A DNA stretch of 64,000 nucleotides, taken from positions 34,358 through 98,357 of the forward strand of contig CBFDDH010000004.1 in the NCBI GenBank assembly GCA_965603515.1. The letters run 5' to 3'. Shown here one piece after another: positions 8,476 to 16,264 of the stretch. The position numbers and the translations under genes are program-made. Under the pieces are notes generated by a model. It was given only the letters and a program-made list of their open reading frames with translations. It was not told the DNA's origin and searched no databases. The stretch comes from JAUVZL01 sp965603515 (GTDB lineage: Bacteria; Hydrothermota; Tepidihabitantia; SM23-42). How positions within the stretch are numbered: position 1 is the stretch's first letter; the number at the start of each line of letters is the position of its first letter.

Positions 8476-8537
8476 GTCAACCCCGTTAGAGACGGAGTCT
8501 CTAACGGGGTTGACAAAAGAATAATAATTTATATACT
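8476..8537 (+). promoter_or_regulatory. 18-bp perfect palindrome running into a promoter
   Basis: GTCAACCCCGTTAGAGAC (8476-8493), the loop GGA, and its exact complement (8497-8514) form an 18-bp stem. The end of the right arm supplies most of the -35 box TTGACA (8510-8515), with TATACT (8532-8537) 16 bases on. A ribosome binding site GGAGGTG (8551-8557) precedes the ATG at 8563. It could terminate ychF, act as an operator, or both; the stem is not followed by a T run. Confidence 0.6.
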
Positions 8538-8562
8538 TATTTTATACACGGAGGTGTGAACT

Positions 8563-8820
8563 ATGATTATTTGGGCGTTTGTTGTTTTCGGTCTTGGGAT
8601 AGCTTTTTTCCTTTTCTATGTTTTCAATCTCTTCGGTTTTTTCGCACCCTGGATCTGGGCGATAATTCTCTTCATCATTTCTATTGGTATGCTCAATCGG
8701 ATATGGCATAAAGAAAAGGAAAAGGAAAAAGAGAAACTGGCACAGCGAGTTAATGAACTTGAAGAAGAATTAGACGGGTTTCAAAAAGGGAAATCAGAAA
8801 AAATAGATCAGGAAAGCTGA
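8563..8820 (+). CDS. small membrane protein with coiled-coil tail
   Basis: The product is 85 aa. Two hydrophobic helices fill about residues 1-48 with a short turn between them (FNLFGFFAPW). The remainder is a highly charged Lys/Glu helix (KEKEKEKEKLAQRVNELEEEL) that looks like a cytoplasmic coiled coil. It resembles 2TM-domain small proteins that I cannot assign to a function. It has its own promoter and a good GGAGGTG site. Its last 13 bases overlap, tail to tail, the end of the aldehyde dehydrogenase gene. Confidence 0.75.
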   Translation: MIIWAFVVFGLGIAFFLFYVFNLFGFFAPWIWAIILFIISIGMLNRIWHKEKEKEKEKLAQRVNELEEELDGFQKGKSEKIDQES

Positions 8821-10217
8821 TCGAAGACAATCAGTTTTTCCTCAGTCATTTCTTTAATTGCGAACTCAGGACCTTCTCTACCTAAACCACTACCCTTTGT
8901 TCCACCATAAGGCATATTATCTACACGAAAGGTGGGAGACTCGTTTATCAATACGCCACCAGCATCAATGTTTTGGGCACAGTCCATGGCTTTGGTGATA
9001 TCCCTGGTAAATATACCTGCCTGCAACCCGTACTTTGTCTCATTCACTTTGGTAATGACTTCATCTACGGTTTTGAAGGTATTCACCGCGATGATGGGCG
9101 CGAAAGCCTCTTCCTTAATGATCAAGGACGCTTCAGATACATTCAAGAAGATGGTCGGAAGAAAAACAGTATTATCGCGGCGTCCGCCTAGTATTAGAAT
9201 GCCCTTATGTGCAAGAGCATCTTCACAGAACTTCTCAGCTTTTTGAATTGCCGCTTCATCGATCATCGGTCCCATTTCCGTGTCTTCAAGTAAGGGGTTG
9301 CCATACTTGATTTTCCCAACTTCAAGGGATAGCTCGCGCATGAATTCATCAGCCACAGTTTCTTCAATATAGACTCTTTGAATCGAAATACATACTTGAC
9401 CAGCCAAACTATAACCGCCTTTCCGGATTTTCTTCACGACGAAATCAAACGGTGCGTCTTTGAAGATAACTACTGCAGAATTAGCCCCCAGCTCCATTGT
9501 AATATGCTTCATGCCGCATTTTTCAGTGATAAGTTGTCCAACTTCGAGCGATCCAGTGAAACTGATTTTTCTTATTTCAGGGCGACGCACTAAACCCATG
9601 CCGATCGTGTGTCCTGGGCCAACTAGCACAGAAATGCCTTGTTTTGGTAGCCCTGCTGCAACTAAGACTTCGGCTAACATGATAGCAGAAAGCGGGGTTT
9701 TCGTGGCTGGTTTGTGGATAACCGAATTACCAGCAGCAATAGCTGGACCAATTTTATGGCAAGACAGATTTAACGGGAAATTGAAGGGTGTAATCGCAAG
9801 AACCAGACCCAGTGGAACCCGTTGATAGAAACCAATTTTTTTGGACGGGCTACTGAGATCAAAGCGCACGGTTTTACCGGTGAGTGTAAGGGCTGCTTGG
9901 GCCGAGAGTTTCATTGTGTTAGCTGCCCGGTCAACTTCACCGCGTGCTTCATTTATTGTCTTGCCAGATTCCCTTGAGATAATTTGTGCGAAATCCTCTT
10001 TTCTTTTTTTGATAATAGAAGCACTTTGTTCAAGGATTTCTGCTCTTTCCCCGGCCGGCATATTCCTTAGGATTTCAAAACCAGTTTGAGCTGCCCGTAT
10101 AGCCTTTGTGATATCTTCTTCATCGCTTTGGCCTAGCGTGTCAACGACAACATTATCATAAGGGTTTTTAATGGTAATCGTCGTTTTTTTCTTTATGCGC
10201 TCACCCAATAAGTACAT
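8808..10217 (-). CDS. NAD(P)-dependent aldehyde dehydrogenase
   Basis: This 469-residue aldehyde dehydrogenase oxidises an aldehyde to the acid through a Cys thioester. Visible motifs are the cofactor-binding ITPFNFPLNLSCHKIGPA, FTGSLEVGQ, the general-base Glu in MELGANSAVVIF, the catalytic Cys in GQVCISIQRVYI, and the C-terminal MPYGGTKGSGLGREG. The overall pattern is closest to the lactaldehyde/glyceraldehyde-3-phosphate (non-phosphorylating) branch, but the substrate cannot be set from sequence alone. AGGGAACT precedes the ATG. Neighbours give no pathway context. Confidence 0.9.
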   Translation of the reverse strand: MYLLGERIKKKTTITIKNPYDNVVVDTLGQSDEEDITKAIRAAQTGFEILRNMPAGERAEILEQSASIIKKRKEDFAQIISRESGKTINEARGEVDRAANTMKLSAQAALTLTGKTVRFDLSSPSKKIGFYQRVPLGLVLAITPFNFPLNLSCHKIGPAIAAGNSVIHKPATKTPLSAIMLAEVLVAAGLPKQGISVLVGPGHTIGMGLVRRPEIRKISFTGSLEVGQLITEKCGMKHITMELGANSAVVIFKDAPFDFVVKKIRKGGYSLAGQVCISIQRVYIEETVADEFMRELSLEVGKIKYGNPLLEDTEMGPMIDEAAIQKAEKFCEDALAHKGILILGGRRDNTVFLPTIFLNVSEASLIIKEEAFAPIIAVNTFKTVDEVITKVNETKYGLQAGIFTRDITKAMDCAQNIDAGGVLINESPTFRVDNMPYGGTKGSGLGREGPEFAIKEMTEEKLIVFDQLS

Positions 10218-10237
10218 AGTTCCCTGCCTTTTGTTTC

Positions 10238-10498
10238 TTACAGCTTATGCAATAAATAAACAGTCAAAAAGATGAAGATTATTGTCAAAAGCGTAATGTT
10301 AATACTTAGTCCAAGTGAAAAACTGAAGAAACCAAGGTTTACCTTCACCGTATCAAAACCAACCTTGAGAGCACTGAAAAAGAAGTTCTTCACCGGTCCT
10401 TTTGGGAATGCTCCGGATAAAAGATAGGATAATGCAGAGCCGATCACTCCACCAATGGTTACTCCAAGAAGTATTTTCCCGGGTTTTCGTTTTGCCAT
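10238..10498 (-). CDS. small membrane protein, DUF4321-like
   Basis: An 86-residue protein with two hydrophobic segments (about residues 8-30 and 60-85) and a central amphipathic stretch (KVGFDTVKVNLGFFSFSLG) that resembles DUF4321 proteins of unknown function. The start is placed at ATG 10498 because AAGGGAGG lies just upstream. The open frame extends 15 codons further, but those codons lie in a dispersed repeat and have no signal of their own. It follows amrS on the same strand, 99 bases downstream. Confidence 0.65.
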   Translation of the reverse strand: MAKRKPGKILLGVTIGGVIGSALSYLLSGAFPKGPVKNFFFSALKVGFDTVKVNLGFFSFSLGLSINITLLTIIFIFLTVYLLHKL

Positions 10499-10516
10499 AT
10501 TACCTCCCTTGGGAAG

Positions 10517-10594
10517 TTCCAAGAACCAAGAACCAAGAACCAAACCATGCTGTACATGAGATGTAGATTTGGAATTTGGGGCTTGGAGCCTGGA
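10517..10594. repeat. dispersed hairpin repeat (CCAAGAACC family), long copy
   Basis: The left part (10517-10546) carries three tandem AAGAACC units and the right part (10566-10594) carries TTTGGAATTTGGGGCTTGGA, in inverted relation. It is the longer relative of the element at 4782-4825 and separates amrS from the small membrane gene. Confidence 0.55.
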
Positions 10595-10597
10595 TCT

Positions 10598-11584
10598 TCA
10601 TTGCGTAATGATGTTTATTTTCTCGCCACAGTTTTTGCATTTATTACCTTTAAGTCCTATTATCATTGCCTGGAAAGCGACTCTTTCAATAAGCAGATTG
10701 TTGCATTTCGGGCAATTGGTATTCGAGCCTTCATCCGTTAAGATATTGCCCAAGTAAACGTAATTCATTTTTTCTTTTGCCTGAGCATAGGCATATTCTA
10801 ACCTCTTTTCAGGTGTCGGAGGTTTATCATAGTGGTAATTTGGGTAATACCTTGAAAAATGGATGGGGATGTTCTTGTCGACGGAAGATACATAGTCAAT
10901 GAGTCGGTTGATGTCGCGTTTACGATCATTTAATCCGGTTACAAGGAGGTTAGTTATCTCAATATGGCAATGTTTATGTGCTGTTTCAATAGTTTTCATT
11001 ACGGCGTCCAGATCACCACCCAAGGTTTTTTCGTAGATCTCACTATTCATTGTTTTCAGGTCGATGTTCATGGCATCGATCAACGGTAGAATTTCTGATA
11101 ACGGATCTTCATTTATTAATCCGTTAGTTACCAGTATATTCTTGCCGTCTGCTTGATGGATCATTGCGCCGGCATCGAGTAAATATTCGAACCACATTAG
11201 TGGTTCTGTATAAGTATACGAAACACCAATACAGGGATGCTCCTTGAACATTTTCAATAAGGTCCCTGGTGAAAGAAATTCAGTGCGAACTTCATTTTGA
11301 GATATCTCCCAATTTTGACAAAACGGACAGCGCATATTGCAACTATTTGGCGCGATCGATAGCGTCTTAGACCCGGGATGAAAATGATAAAGAGGCTTTT
11401 TTTCTATAGGATCCAGGGCAATTGATGTTGATTTTCCATAGTCTATGGCCCAGAGTTTATTGTCTTCATGCTTACGGCTCCGGCAGAGTCCCTGGTGTCC
11501 GGGTTTTATTTTGCAGAAATGAGGACACAATTGACATTCAATATAGTTCTGATGTGTAGTATAGTACTTCGCTTCAACTTTCAT
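10598..11584 (-). CDS. amrS: AmmeMemoRadiSam-system radical SAM enzyme
   Basis: The 328-residue protein has the radical SAM cluster motif CNMRCPFCQNW, preceded by an N-terminal Cys-rich block (ECQLCPHFCKI... GLCRSR) and the LDPIEKKPLYHFHPG segment, which together mark the AmrS/PflA-like group. A C-terminal pair of CxxC motifs (NCPKCNN, KCKNCGE) may bind zinc. The start is set at ATG 11584; 34 more upstream codons are open but lie in a dispersed repeat. Its usual partners AmrA (AMMECR1) and AmrB (Memo) are not in this window. The reaction is not established for the family. Confidence 0.88.
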   Translation of the reverse strand: MKVEAKYYTTHQNYIECQLCPHFCKIKPGHQGLCRSRKHEDNKLWAIDYGKSTSIALDPIEKKPLYHFHPGSKTLSIAPNSCNMRCPFCQNWEISQNEVRTEFLSPGTLLKMFKEHPCIGVSYTYTEPLMWFEYLLDAGAMIHQADGKNILVTNGLINEDPLSEILPLIDAMNIDLKTMNSEIYEKTLGGDLDAVMKTIETAHKHCHIEITNLLVTGLNDRKRDINRLIDYVSSVDKNIPIHFSRYYPNYHYDKPPTPEKRLEYAYAQAKEKMNYVYLGNILTDEGSNTNCPKCNNLLIERVAFQAMIIGLKGNKCKNCGEKINIITQ

Positions 11585-11603
11585 GGTTTCACAATTCGTA
11601 TAT

Positions 11604-11703
11604 AGAGATTGCTTCGTCGTCCGCCAAAAAGTGTGGGGGACTCCTCGCAATGACAGAAGATGAAGGGAGTCATTGCGAGCGACCACAGGAAGCGTGGCAA
11701 TCT
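11604..11703. repeat. MITE-like repeat, two opposed halves
   Basis: GAGATTGCTTCG ... CTCGCAATGAC (ending 11654) is followed by GTCATTGCGAG ... GCAATCTC (ending about 11703). Both halves match the element at 8362-8459 but face opposite ways. It lies directly upstream of amrS and may supply part of its promoter. Confidence 0.6.
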
Positions 11704-11719
11704 CATCTTTCGGGGGAAC

Positions 11720-12694
11720 CTACTCAATATCTTTCTTTTTATTGCTTTCCACCCTTTGTAACTGACCATTTTCCTCATAATATATTATACCGCGAATTCC
11801 CAGAGAATCAAGAAATTTCACGCCTTTATCAGGACCCATAATAGCTACGGCAGTTGCCATAGCATCAGCGTAGGCAGCATTATCTGCAAAGATTGTAACC
11901 GAGACAAAATTCAGTGCTGGAAAACCAGTCTTTGGATCAATAATGTGGGGATATTTCTGGTCCTCGATTATGAAATATTTTTCATAATCGCCTGAGGTTG
12001 AAAGAGCAGCATTTTCTACCTCAACCCCCTCTATTATACCCTCGGCACGAGGATTTCGTATGCCAATGCGCCAAGGTCTTTTTTCTGGTGAGTGACCAAT
12101 AGCAACGATCTCTCCGCCGATATTTATGAGCGCTGATTTAATATTGTGTTCTTTCAAGATCATCCCCACGCGGTCAGCCGCATAGCCTTGGGCAACAGCA
12201 CCGAGATCAATTTTCATACCCTCACGTATTATTATCGAATCCTTTTCAATCTTAATTTCTCTGTAATCGATCAACCTCTTCACCAAAGTAATTTTTACGG
12301 TATCCGGGTTCTTAAATTCGTGTTCATAAAACCCCCAGAGCTCAAGCAGCGGTGCAATTGATATGTCAAATAGACCATCAGTAATTCGCGAGACTGAATC
12401 ACTCAACAAAAAAAGCCGAATAATATCTTCAGGTGCTTTTATGCGTAATGCTCGGTTCAACTCACTCACCAAACTTGCTTCAGAAAAACGATTCAGCAAT
12501 GAATCTAACCTGATGAGTTCAGCGTCGACTTCCGAGAGAATATCGTTGGCGATACTATCGTTTCCTGTATAGAACTTGACCTCGCAAGTCGCGCCGACAA
12601 TGAATTTGCTGTAGATGAATTCCTTGTTTGTGCAGTGAAGACAAAGGAACGATAGACAGGCAAGAAATACAATGCACCGAGAAAAGAACTTCAT
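11720..12694 (-). CDS. apbE: FAD:protein FMN transferase (ApbE)
   Basis: ApbE attaches FMN covalently to Thr/Ser of flavoproteins such as RnfG/NqrC. This 324-residue form has a lipoprotein signal (about residues 1-20, ending LCLHC), so it should sit on the outer face of the inner membrane. Family marks are MKIDLGAVAQGYAADRV, ALINIGGEIVAIG, WRIGIRNPR and the metal/FAD region HIIDPKTGFPA with ADAMATAVAIMG. No Rnf or Nqr gene is nearby, so the target is unknown. It is the last minus-strand gene before the plus-strand cassette block. Confidence 0.92.
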   Translation of the reverse strand: MKFFSRCIVFLACLSFLCLHCTNKEFIYSKFIVGATCEVKFYTGNDSIANDILSEVDAELIRLDSLLNRFSEASLVSELNRALRIKAPEDIIRLFLLSDSVSRITDGLFDISIAPLLELWGFYEHEFKNPDTVKITLVKRLIDYREIKIEKDSIIIREGMKIDLGAVAQGYAADRVGMILKEHNIKSALINIGGEIVAIGHSPEKRPWRIGIRNPRAEGIIEGVEVENAALSTSGDYEKYFIIEDQKYPHIIDPKTGFPALNFVSVTIFADNAAYADAMATAVAIMGPDKGVKFLDSLGIRGIIYYEENGQLQRVESNKKKDIE

Positions 12695-12857
12695 AGTTTT
12701 ACATGCAATAGTATCATCATTACGATGGGAGTGTATTCTAAAATCACCTCTTTGTCAACCCGCTCGCATCTTTTCGTTGTAGCGATTCTATTTTTGGTGG
12801 AAACTTACCCCGTTGGGCAGCAATCATCCTGCAAGGTTTTGAACTACTCCCTTTTTG
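12695..12857. other. intergenic spacer between apbE and the cassette block
   Basis: No coding frame, tRNA or clear hairpin is seen. A minus-strand apbE promoter should lie here, but no convincing -35/-10 pair was found. Confidence 0.4.
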
Positions 12858-12948
12858 TTGACAGCCTTTAAAAAAAGGATATGCTTATCATATAAGACAA
12901 TAACGAAGTGATGCATATTTGGTTAGTACAGATAAACTTGGGTTATGT
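12858..12948 (+). repeat. promoter/core-site element, copy C1
   Basis: TTGACA (12858-12863), 16 bases, TATGCT (12880-12885); a dyad ATATG-CTTAT-CATAT (12879-12893) overlaps the -10 box; TTAGTACAGATAAAC starts at 12923; a GTTRRRY-like core GTTATGT is at 12942-12948. Copy C3 (16151-16240) is nearly identical, and C2 and C4 are shorter or diverged relatives. The gene starts 25 bases after the core. It reads like an integron Pc promoter plus attI core site, or a promoter-bearing mobile repeat. Confidence 0.65.
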
Positions 12949-12973
12949 GTTATTGGGAAGGAAATAGAATAAC

Positions 12974-14056
12974 TTGAAGAAAATACCGATGAAGAGTAAT
13001 GGAGAGAACAAACATAAAAACAAAGAGAGTAATATTCCAAGTAAGATGTCGATATTAAAAAAGCTTTCTATGGGATTAGGTGCAATTTTAATTATAATAA
13101 TTGTCGCCTTTTCCTGGTTTGTAATATCCTTGTTTTCTGAACAGGATATGTCAAAAATGCCTGAACACTACCCGTTTAAATCAGTAAAAGCCAAAGAACA
13201 ATATCTAGATCATTATGATAAAAGAGCTCAAGAGTGGCCTATTGCTTCGGAAGCCAAAGTAGTACAAACATCTTACGGAGAGACTTTTATTCGCATTAGC
13301 GGTCCAATAAATGCTCCATCTTTGGTCTTGTTACCCTCTGCCGGTGCTTCATCTCTCATTTGGATGCCGAATATTAAGGCATTATCCGTTCATTACAGAG
13401 TATATGCTGTTGATAACATCTACGACTTTGGCCGAAGTGTAAATACGCGAAACATAAAGGATTCTGATGACATGATGAACTGGCTCGATGAGCTGTTTAC
13501 AACTCTGGATCTTGGAGATAGTATTAATCTTATGGGGCTTTCATTTGGTGGCTGGCTTACAAGCCAATACACCCTGGCTCATCCAAATAGATTAAACAAG
13601 GTTATATGGCTTGCTCCGGTAGCCACAATCTTTGATATTCCGGGAGAATGGGCATGGCGCGCTATCCTTTCCGCTTTACCTCATCGTTACTTTATGAAAA
13701 AACTCATGGTAGAGTGGCTCTTTGAGGATTTATCCAAAAAAAATGATAAATCCAGTTTACAACAGCTGGATGAATTAATTGATGATGCAGTACTAGGTCT
13801 TAAATGTTTTAGGTTTCGGATGCCAGTTACACCATCTGTATTAACAGATAAGGAATTACAAGGTATCAAAGTGCCTGTGCTCTTTTTAGTCGGTGAAAAC
13901 GAAAAGCTCTATTCTGCTCATGAAGCCGTACAGCGTCTTAATACTTTAGCTCCACAGATACAAACTGAGATTATTACCGATGCAGGCCACGATTTAACGA
14001 TTATTCAGGCAGAGATGGTAAATAGAAAGGTTCTGGAGTTTCTAAAACAACCATGA
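12974..14056 (+). CDS. membrane-anchored alpha/beta hydrolase
   Basis: A 360-residue protein with a charged N-terminus, one transmembrane helix (about residues 33-53) and an alpha/beta-hydrolase domain. The nucleophile elbow is GLSFGGW, the likely acid is in LVGENEKLYS (a Glu or nearby residue), and the catalytic His is in DAGHDLT. The substrate is unknown. The start is TTG 12974 after GGAAGGAAATAG; an ATG five codons later is an alternative. It is the first gene of the accessory block, 25 bases after element C1, and is followed by a weak attC-like hairpin. It has the opposite strand from the genes on both sides of the block. Confidence 0.78.
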   Translation: MKKIPMKSNGENKHKNKESNIPSKMSILKKLSMGLGAILIIIIVAFSWFVISLFSEQDMSKMPEHYPFKSVKAKEQYLDHYDKRAQEWPIASEAKVVQTSYGETFIRISGPINAPSLVLLPSAGASSLIWMPNIKALSVHYRVYAVDNIYDFGRSVNTRNIKDSDDMMNWLDELFTTLDLGDSINLMGLSFGGWLTSQYTLAHPNRLNKVIWLAPVATIFDIPGEWAWRAILSALPHRYFMKKLMVEWLFEDLSKKNDKSSLQQLDELIDDAVLGLKCFRFRMPVTPSVLTDKELQGIKVPVLFLVGENEKLYSAHEAVQRLNTLAPQIQTEIITDAGHDLTIIQAEMVNRKVLEFLKQP

Positions 14057-14061
14057 TGCAC

Positions 14062-14109
14062 AAAGAACAAAGTTCTCCAATGACATTAATGCAGGAATGC
14101 TTGTTATAA
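14062..14109 (+). repeat. degenerate attC-like site
   Basis: AAAGAACAA at 14062-14070 and TTGTTATAA at 14101-14109 form the outer arms, with partly complementary TTCTCC / GGAATGC inside. The layout (an AAC-ending box, arms and a GTTATAA box just after a stop codon) matches the attC plan, but pairing is poor. Confidence 0.35.
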
Positions 14110-14170
14110 AGGAAAGGACGTATGGGCATTAAAAGCCCGACTCGGAATTTTAGTATGAAATAATCAAAGA

Positions 14171-14407
14171 ATGAAAAACAACGAACTGACCCATCTAAAT
14201 AAACTAAAGGCAAGAGCAGAAGAAATATATGAAGAAATGTATGAGACTTCTGGTTCAGTGAGTGCCGGCGCATACTTTAGTGAAGTAAAGGAATTGCTTT
14301 TTGAAGCAGTTAATTTAGCCAAGAAGATGGGTCTTGAGGATGAAGTAAGGGATATTAATAAGAGATTGGATCATATAAGAAAAGTATATGAATCTCAGAT
14401 GCAGTGA
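14171..14407 (+). CDS. small helical protein of unknown function
   Basis: The product is 78 aa, almost all helix-forming and rich in Glu/Lys, with heptad-like leucines (LNKLKARAEEIYEEMYE, LLFEAVNLAKKMGL). No signal peptide, Cys or known motif. It lacks a strong ribosome binding site (AATCAAAGA before the ATG). It lies inside the accessory block and could be a cassette gene. I do not recognise its family. Confidence 0.5.
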   Translation: MKNNELTHLNKLKARAEEIYEEMYETSGSVSAGAYFSEVKELLFEAVNLAKKMGLEDEVRDINKRLDHIRKVYESQMQ

Positions 14408-14495
14408 GAAATCAGGCAACTGCGTCTGACATTGGGGATGGGCGATGTCCCTAATTAATAAAACTGGCGATGTTCTTAATTAAGAAGGAGGAAAA

Positions 14496-15053
14496 ATGAA
14501 GATAATTCGACATATTGGCTCGCTTGCCTTCGTGTTGGGACTCTTCACTGTAGTATTTGTCGGGATTCCTTGGCAGGTGATTGTTTCCCAGGATCCAGTC
14601 GTACCATGGTGGCTCAGGATAGCGGTTTTTTGCCTTCTGGGGGGTGTCCTTGTTGTTCTGATAAGTGTTGCTCTCGAACAAAGGACACAAAAAACATCAG
14701 GAAAGGCGTCTCTCCCTGCTGAGCCTGAGCGTACGGTTTTGCTATTGAATTCCACAACAGTCCCTGGCCGGGATATCACAGAAGTTCTTGGTCTTGTCCA
14801 GGGGCATACGGTGTTTGCTATCTGGCTTGGTAAAGATCTGTCCGCCTTGGTCAGGTTGATACTTGGCGGAGAATTGACTGAATACACAGAGATGATGGGT
14901 AAAGCTCGGGTAGCTGCTACCCGTAGGATGATCGCCCAGGCTGCAGAGATGGGGACGGACGCAATAATCAATGTTCGCTATATGACTACGAGTGTTGTGG
15001 GCAGTGCGGCTGAACTTTTTGCTTACGGTACAGCTGTCAGACTCAGCAAATAG
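14496..15053 (+). CDS. two-helix membrane protein with YbjQ-like domain
   Basis: A 185-residue protein. Two transmembrane helices span about residues 7-28 and 41-60, followed by a YbjQ/DUF74-type domain (about 78-183): LLLNSTTVPGRDITEVLGLV, then the repeated Gly/Ala region AATRRMIAQAAEMGTDAIIN and a final beta strand. YbjQ-like domains form ring oligomers and have been called heavy-metal-binding, without firm evidence. AGGAGG precedes the ATG. The same frame stays open past the TAG for another 51 codons. Confidence 0.72.
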   Translation: MKIIRHIGSLAFVLGLFTVVFVGIPWQVIVSQDPVVPWWLRIAVFCLLGGVLVVLISVALEQRTQKTSGKASLPAEPERTVLLLNSTTVPGRDITEVLGLVQGHTVFAIWLGKDLSALVRLILGGELTEYTEMMGKARVAATRRMIAQAAEMGTDAIINVRYMTTSVVGSAAELFAYGTAVRLSK

Positions 15054-15086
15054 ACTGCCTTTCTGCTCGGTTTAATCGGCTGCTAC

Positions 15087-15209
15087 ATGTTGGTTGAGGG
15101 GATGTTGCGTTTTGGTGTAACCCTGAAGCTTTCTGATTCTGCACTGCCTTCATTACCAGTTTCGCTGATCTTCAAGGGTGTCACCGCTATTACAACAAAG
15201 AAGGAGTGA
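15087..15209 (+). CDS. possible small protein downstream of the YbjQ gene
   Basis: A 40-codon frame (MLVEGMLRFGVTLKLSD...) in the same frame as the preceding gene, after its TAG. The frame is open from that TAG onward, and its first part is hydrophobic (FLLGLIGCYMLVEGML). No ribosome binding site is visible. It may be the tail of a formerly longer protein, a separate small protein, or chance. Confidence 0.25.
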   Translation: MLVEGMLRFGVTLKLSDSALPSLPVSLIFKGVTAITTKKE

Positions 15210-15322
15210 CATCCTTCAAAGAAAGCATATACTTATTATATAGCAATAAAGGAAATCTAATCTATATGATTAGTCCAATCCCTAGTTGTTATTTTATTAG
15301 TACAGATAAACTTAAGTTGGGA
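15206..15322 (+). repeat. promoter/core-site element, copy C2
   Basis: GTGACA (15206-15211), 16 bases, TATACT (15228-15233); the dyad is ATATA-CTTAT-TATAT (15227-15241), in which both arms changed together relative to C1 and C3. TTAGTACAGATAAAC begins at 15297 and ends in the perfect palindrome AACTTAAGTT, with core GTTGGGA (15316-15322). It carries about 20 extra bases that look like a second, decayed TTAGTCCA copy (15270-15288). Confidence 0.6.
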
Positions 15323-15329
15323 GCAAGAA

Positions 15330-15968
15330 ATGAACACTAATCTATTCTATAATTACCTGGCAGTGACCGTGGCTCTCCTTGCCGTCGCGGCCCCGTCTTC
15401 AGCGGGAAATCATCTGGAAGACGAAAATCCCAAGGTGATTGCGTCTGCACCGGGTTTCGCTATTCATCAATTCAAAGGATTCGTAAAACACAGAATGGTG
15501 GAGTCTGTCATCCGTTCAGGAATTGTCATATCTCACACCAATCTCAAGACCGGAGAGATGAAATGGATTGTTTCAACCGGCGTCCATTCAATCCCGACCC
15601 GTCGGATTTCCTATTCCGTAACACGCCTTGTTGGCTTGATTCAAGATGACAAGCACTTGATCATTGTTGTTTACAGCACCGGTCGTATGTTCACCCAGAG
15701 AGATAAACCGCCTTCTCGTCCTGATCCAAAGAAAGGGCAATATGTCTTCCAGGTGTTCTCGAAGGCAGAAGGAAACAATATCTATACCTCGGCCTTCACA
15801 CACTCTGGTTTATTCCCAAAATCTGTACCGCAAGAGACTACTGAAGCGGGGGTGATAAAGAAGACGGAGAAGGGCTATCGGGTATTCGATAGCGTGTTTG
15901 GAATAGATGAATCAGGAAAAGTAATTAGGGAGAACGACAACTCCAAACAAGGCGCTCCACCTGACTGA
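15330..15968 (+). CDS. exported protein of unknown function
   Basis: This 212-residue protein has a clear Sec signal peptide (about residues 1-25, ending PSSAG), so it should be periplasmic or secreted. The mature part is beta-rich with no Cys and no motif I recognise; it contains DDKHLIIVVYSTGRMF and a charged C-terminus. The ATG lies 7 bases after the core of element C2, with GGGAGC as a weak ribosome binding site. No attC-like hairpin was found after its stop, unlike the DUF3795 and cupin genes. Confidence 0.6.
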   Translation: MNTNLFYNYLAVTVALLAVAAPSSAGNHLEDENPKVIASAPGFAIHQFKGFVKHRMVESVIRSGIVISHTNLKTGEMKWIVSTGVHSIPTRRISYSVTRLVGLIQDDKHLIIVVYSTGRMFTQRDKPPSRPDPKKGQYVFQVFSKAEGNNIYTSAFTHSGLFPKSVPQETTEAGVIKKTEKGYRVFDSVFGIDESGKVIRENDNSKQGAPPD

Positions 15969-16150
15969 CAATTCGCTGGCGCTCATTGCCTGCTCTTGGG
16001 GTCAAATCATTTCGACAAGCTCAATACTATAGCTTCAATCTTTACAGGACAGAAAGCATCAGGATACTGAATTCTTGGAGGATTAACAATGAGAAAGTAT
16101 GTTCGATAGTGTCAATGTGAAAATTTAATTCTGTTTATACACATGTTTCG
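15969..16150. other. spacer with a truncated gene start
   Basis: The spacer contains a strong ribosome binding site (GGAGG, about 16077-16081) and an ATG at 16089 that opens only six codons (MRKYVR) before TAG at 16107. Element C3 starts 42 bases later. It looks like the 5' stub of a gene cut off when C3 or its cassette arrived. The segment TTTCGACAAGCTCAAT (about 16009-16024) resembles a common dispersed repeat. No other coding frame is seen. Confidence 0.4.
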
Positions 16151-16240
16151 TTGACATCCTTTGAGAAAAGTATATGCTTATCATATTAGACAAAATGAAG
16201 TGATGCCTATTTGGTTAGTACAGATAAACTTAGGTTAGCT
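16151..16240 (+). repeat. promoter/core-site element, copy C3
   Basis: TTGACA (16151-16156), 16 bases, TATGCT (16173-16178); dyad ATATG-CTTAT-CATAT (16172-16186); TTAGTACAGATAAAC from 16215; core GTTAGCT (16234-16240). It matches C1 along almost its full length, apart from a few substitutions and small gaps. The DUF3795 gene starts 24 bases after the core. Confidence 0.68.
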
Positions 16241-16264
16241 GTATGATAATTGAGGAGTTAGTAG

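Noticed and set aside
8328..8516. Minus-strand open frame after ychF
   Set aside because: It lies wholly in the repeat and palindrome and has no start signal.
11585..11686. N-terminal extension of AmrS
   Set aside because: Those codons lie in a dispersed repeat, and the family's first conserved block starts after Met 11584.
15051..15053. TAG as pyrrolysine or as a suppressed stop
   Set aside because: No supporting context; the preceding domain is complete at this point, and the downstream frame has no recognised domain.
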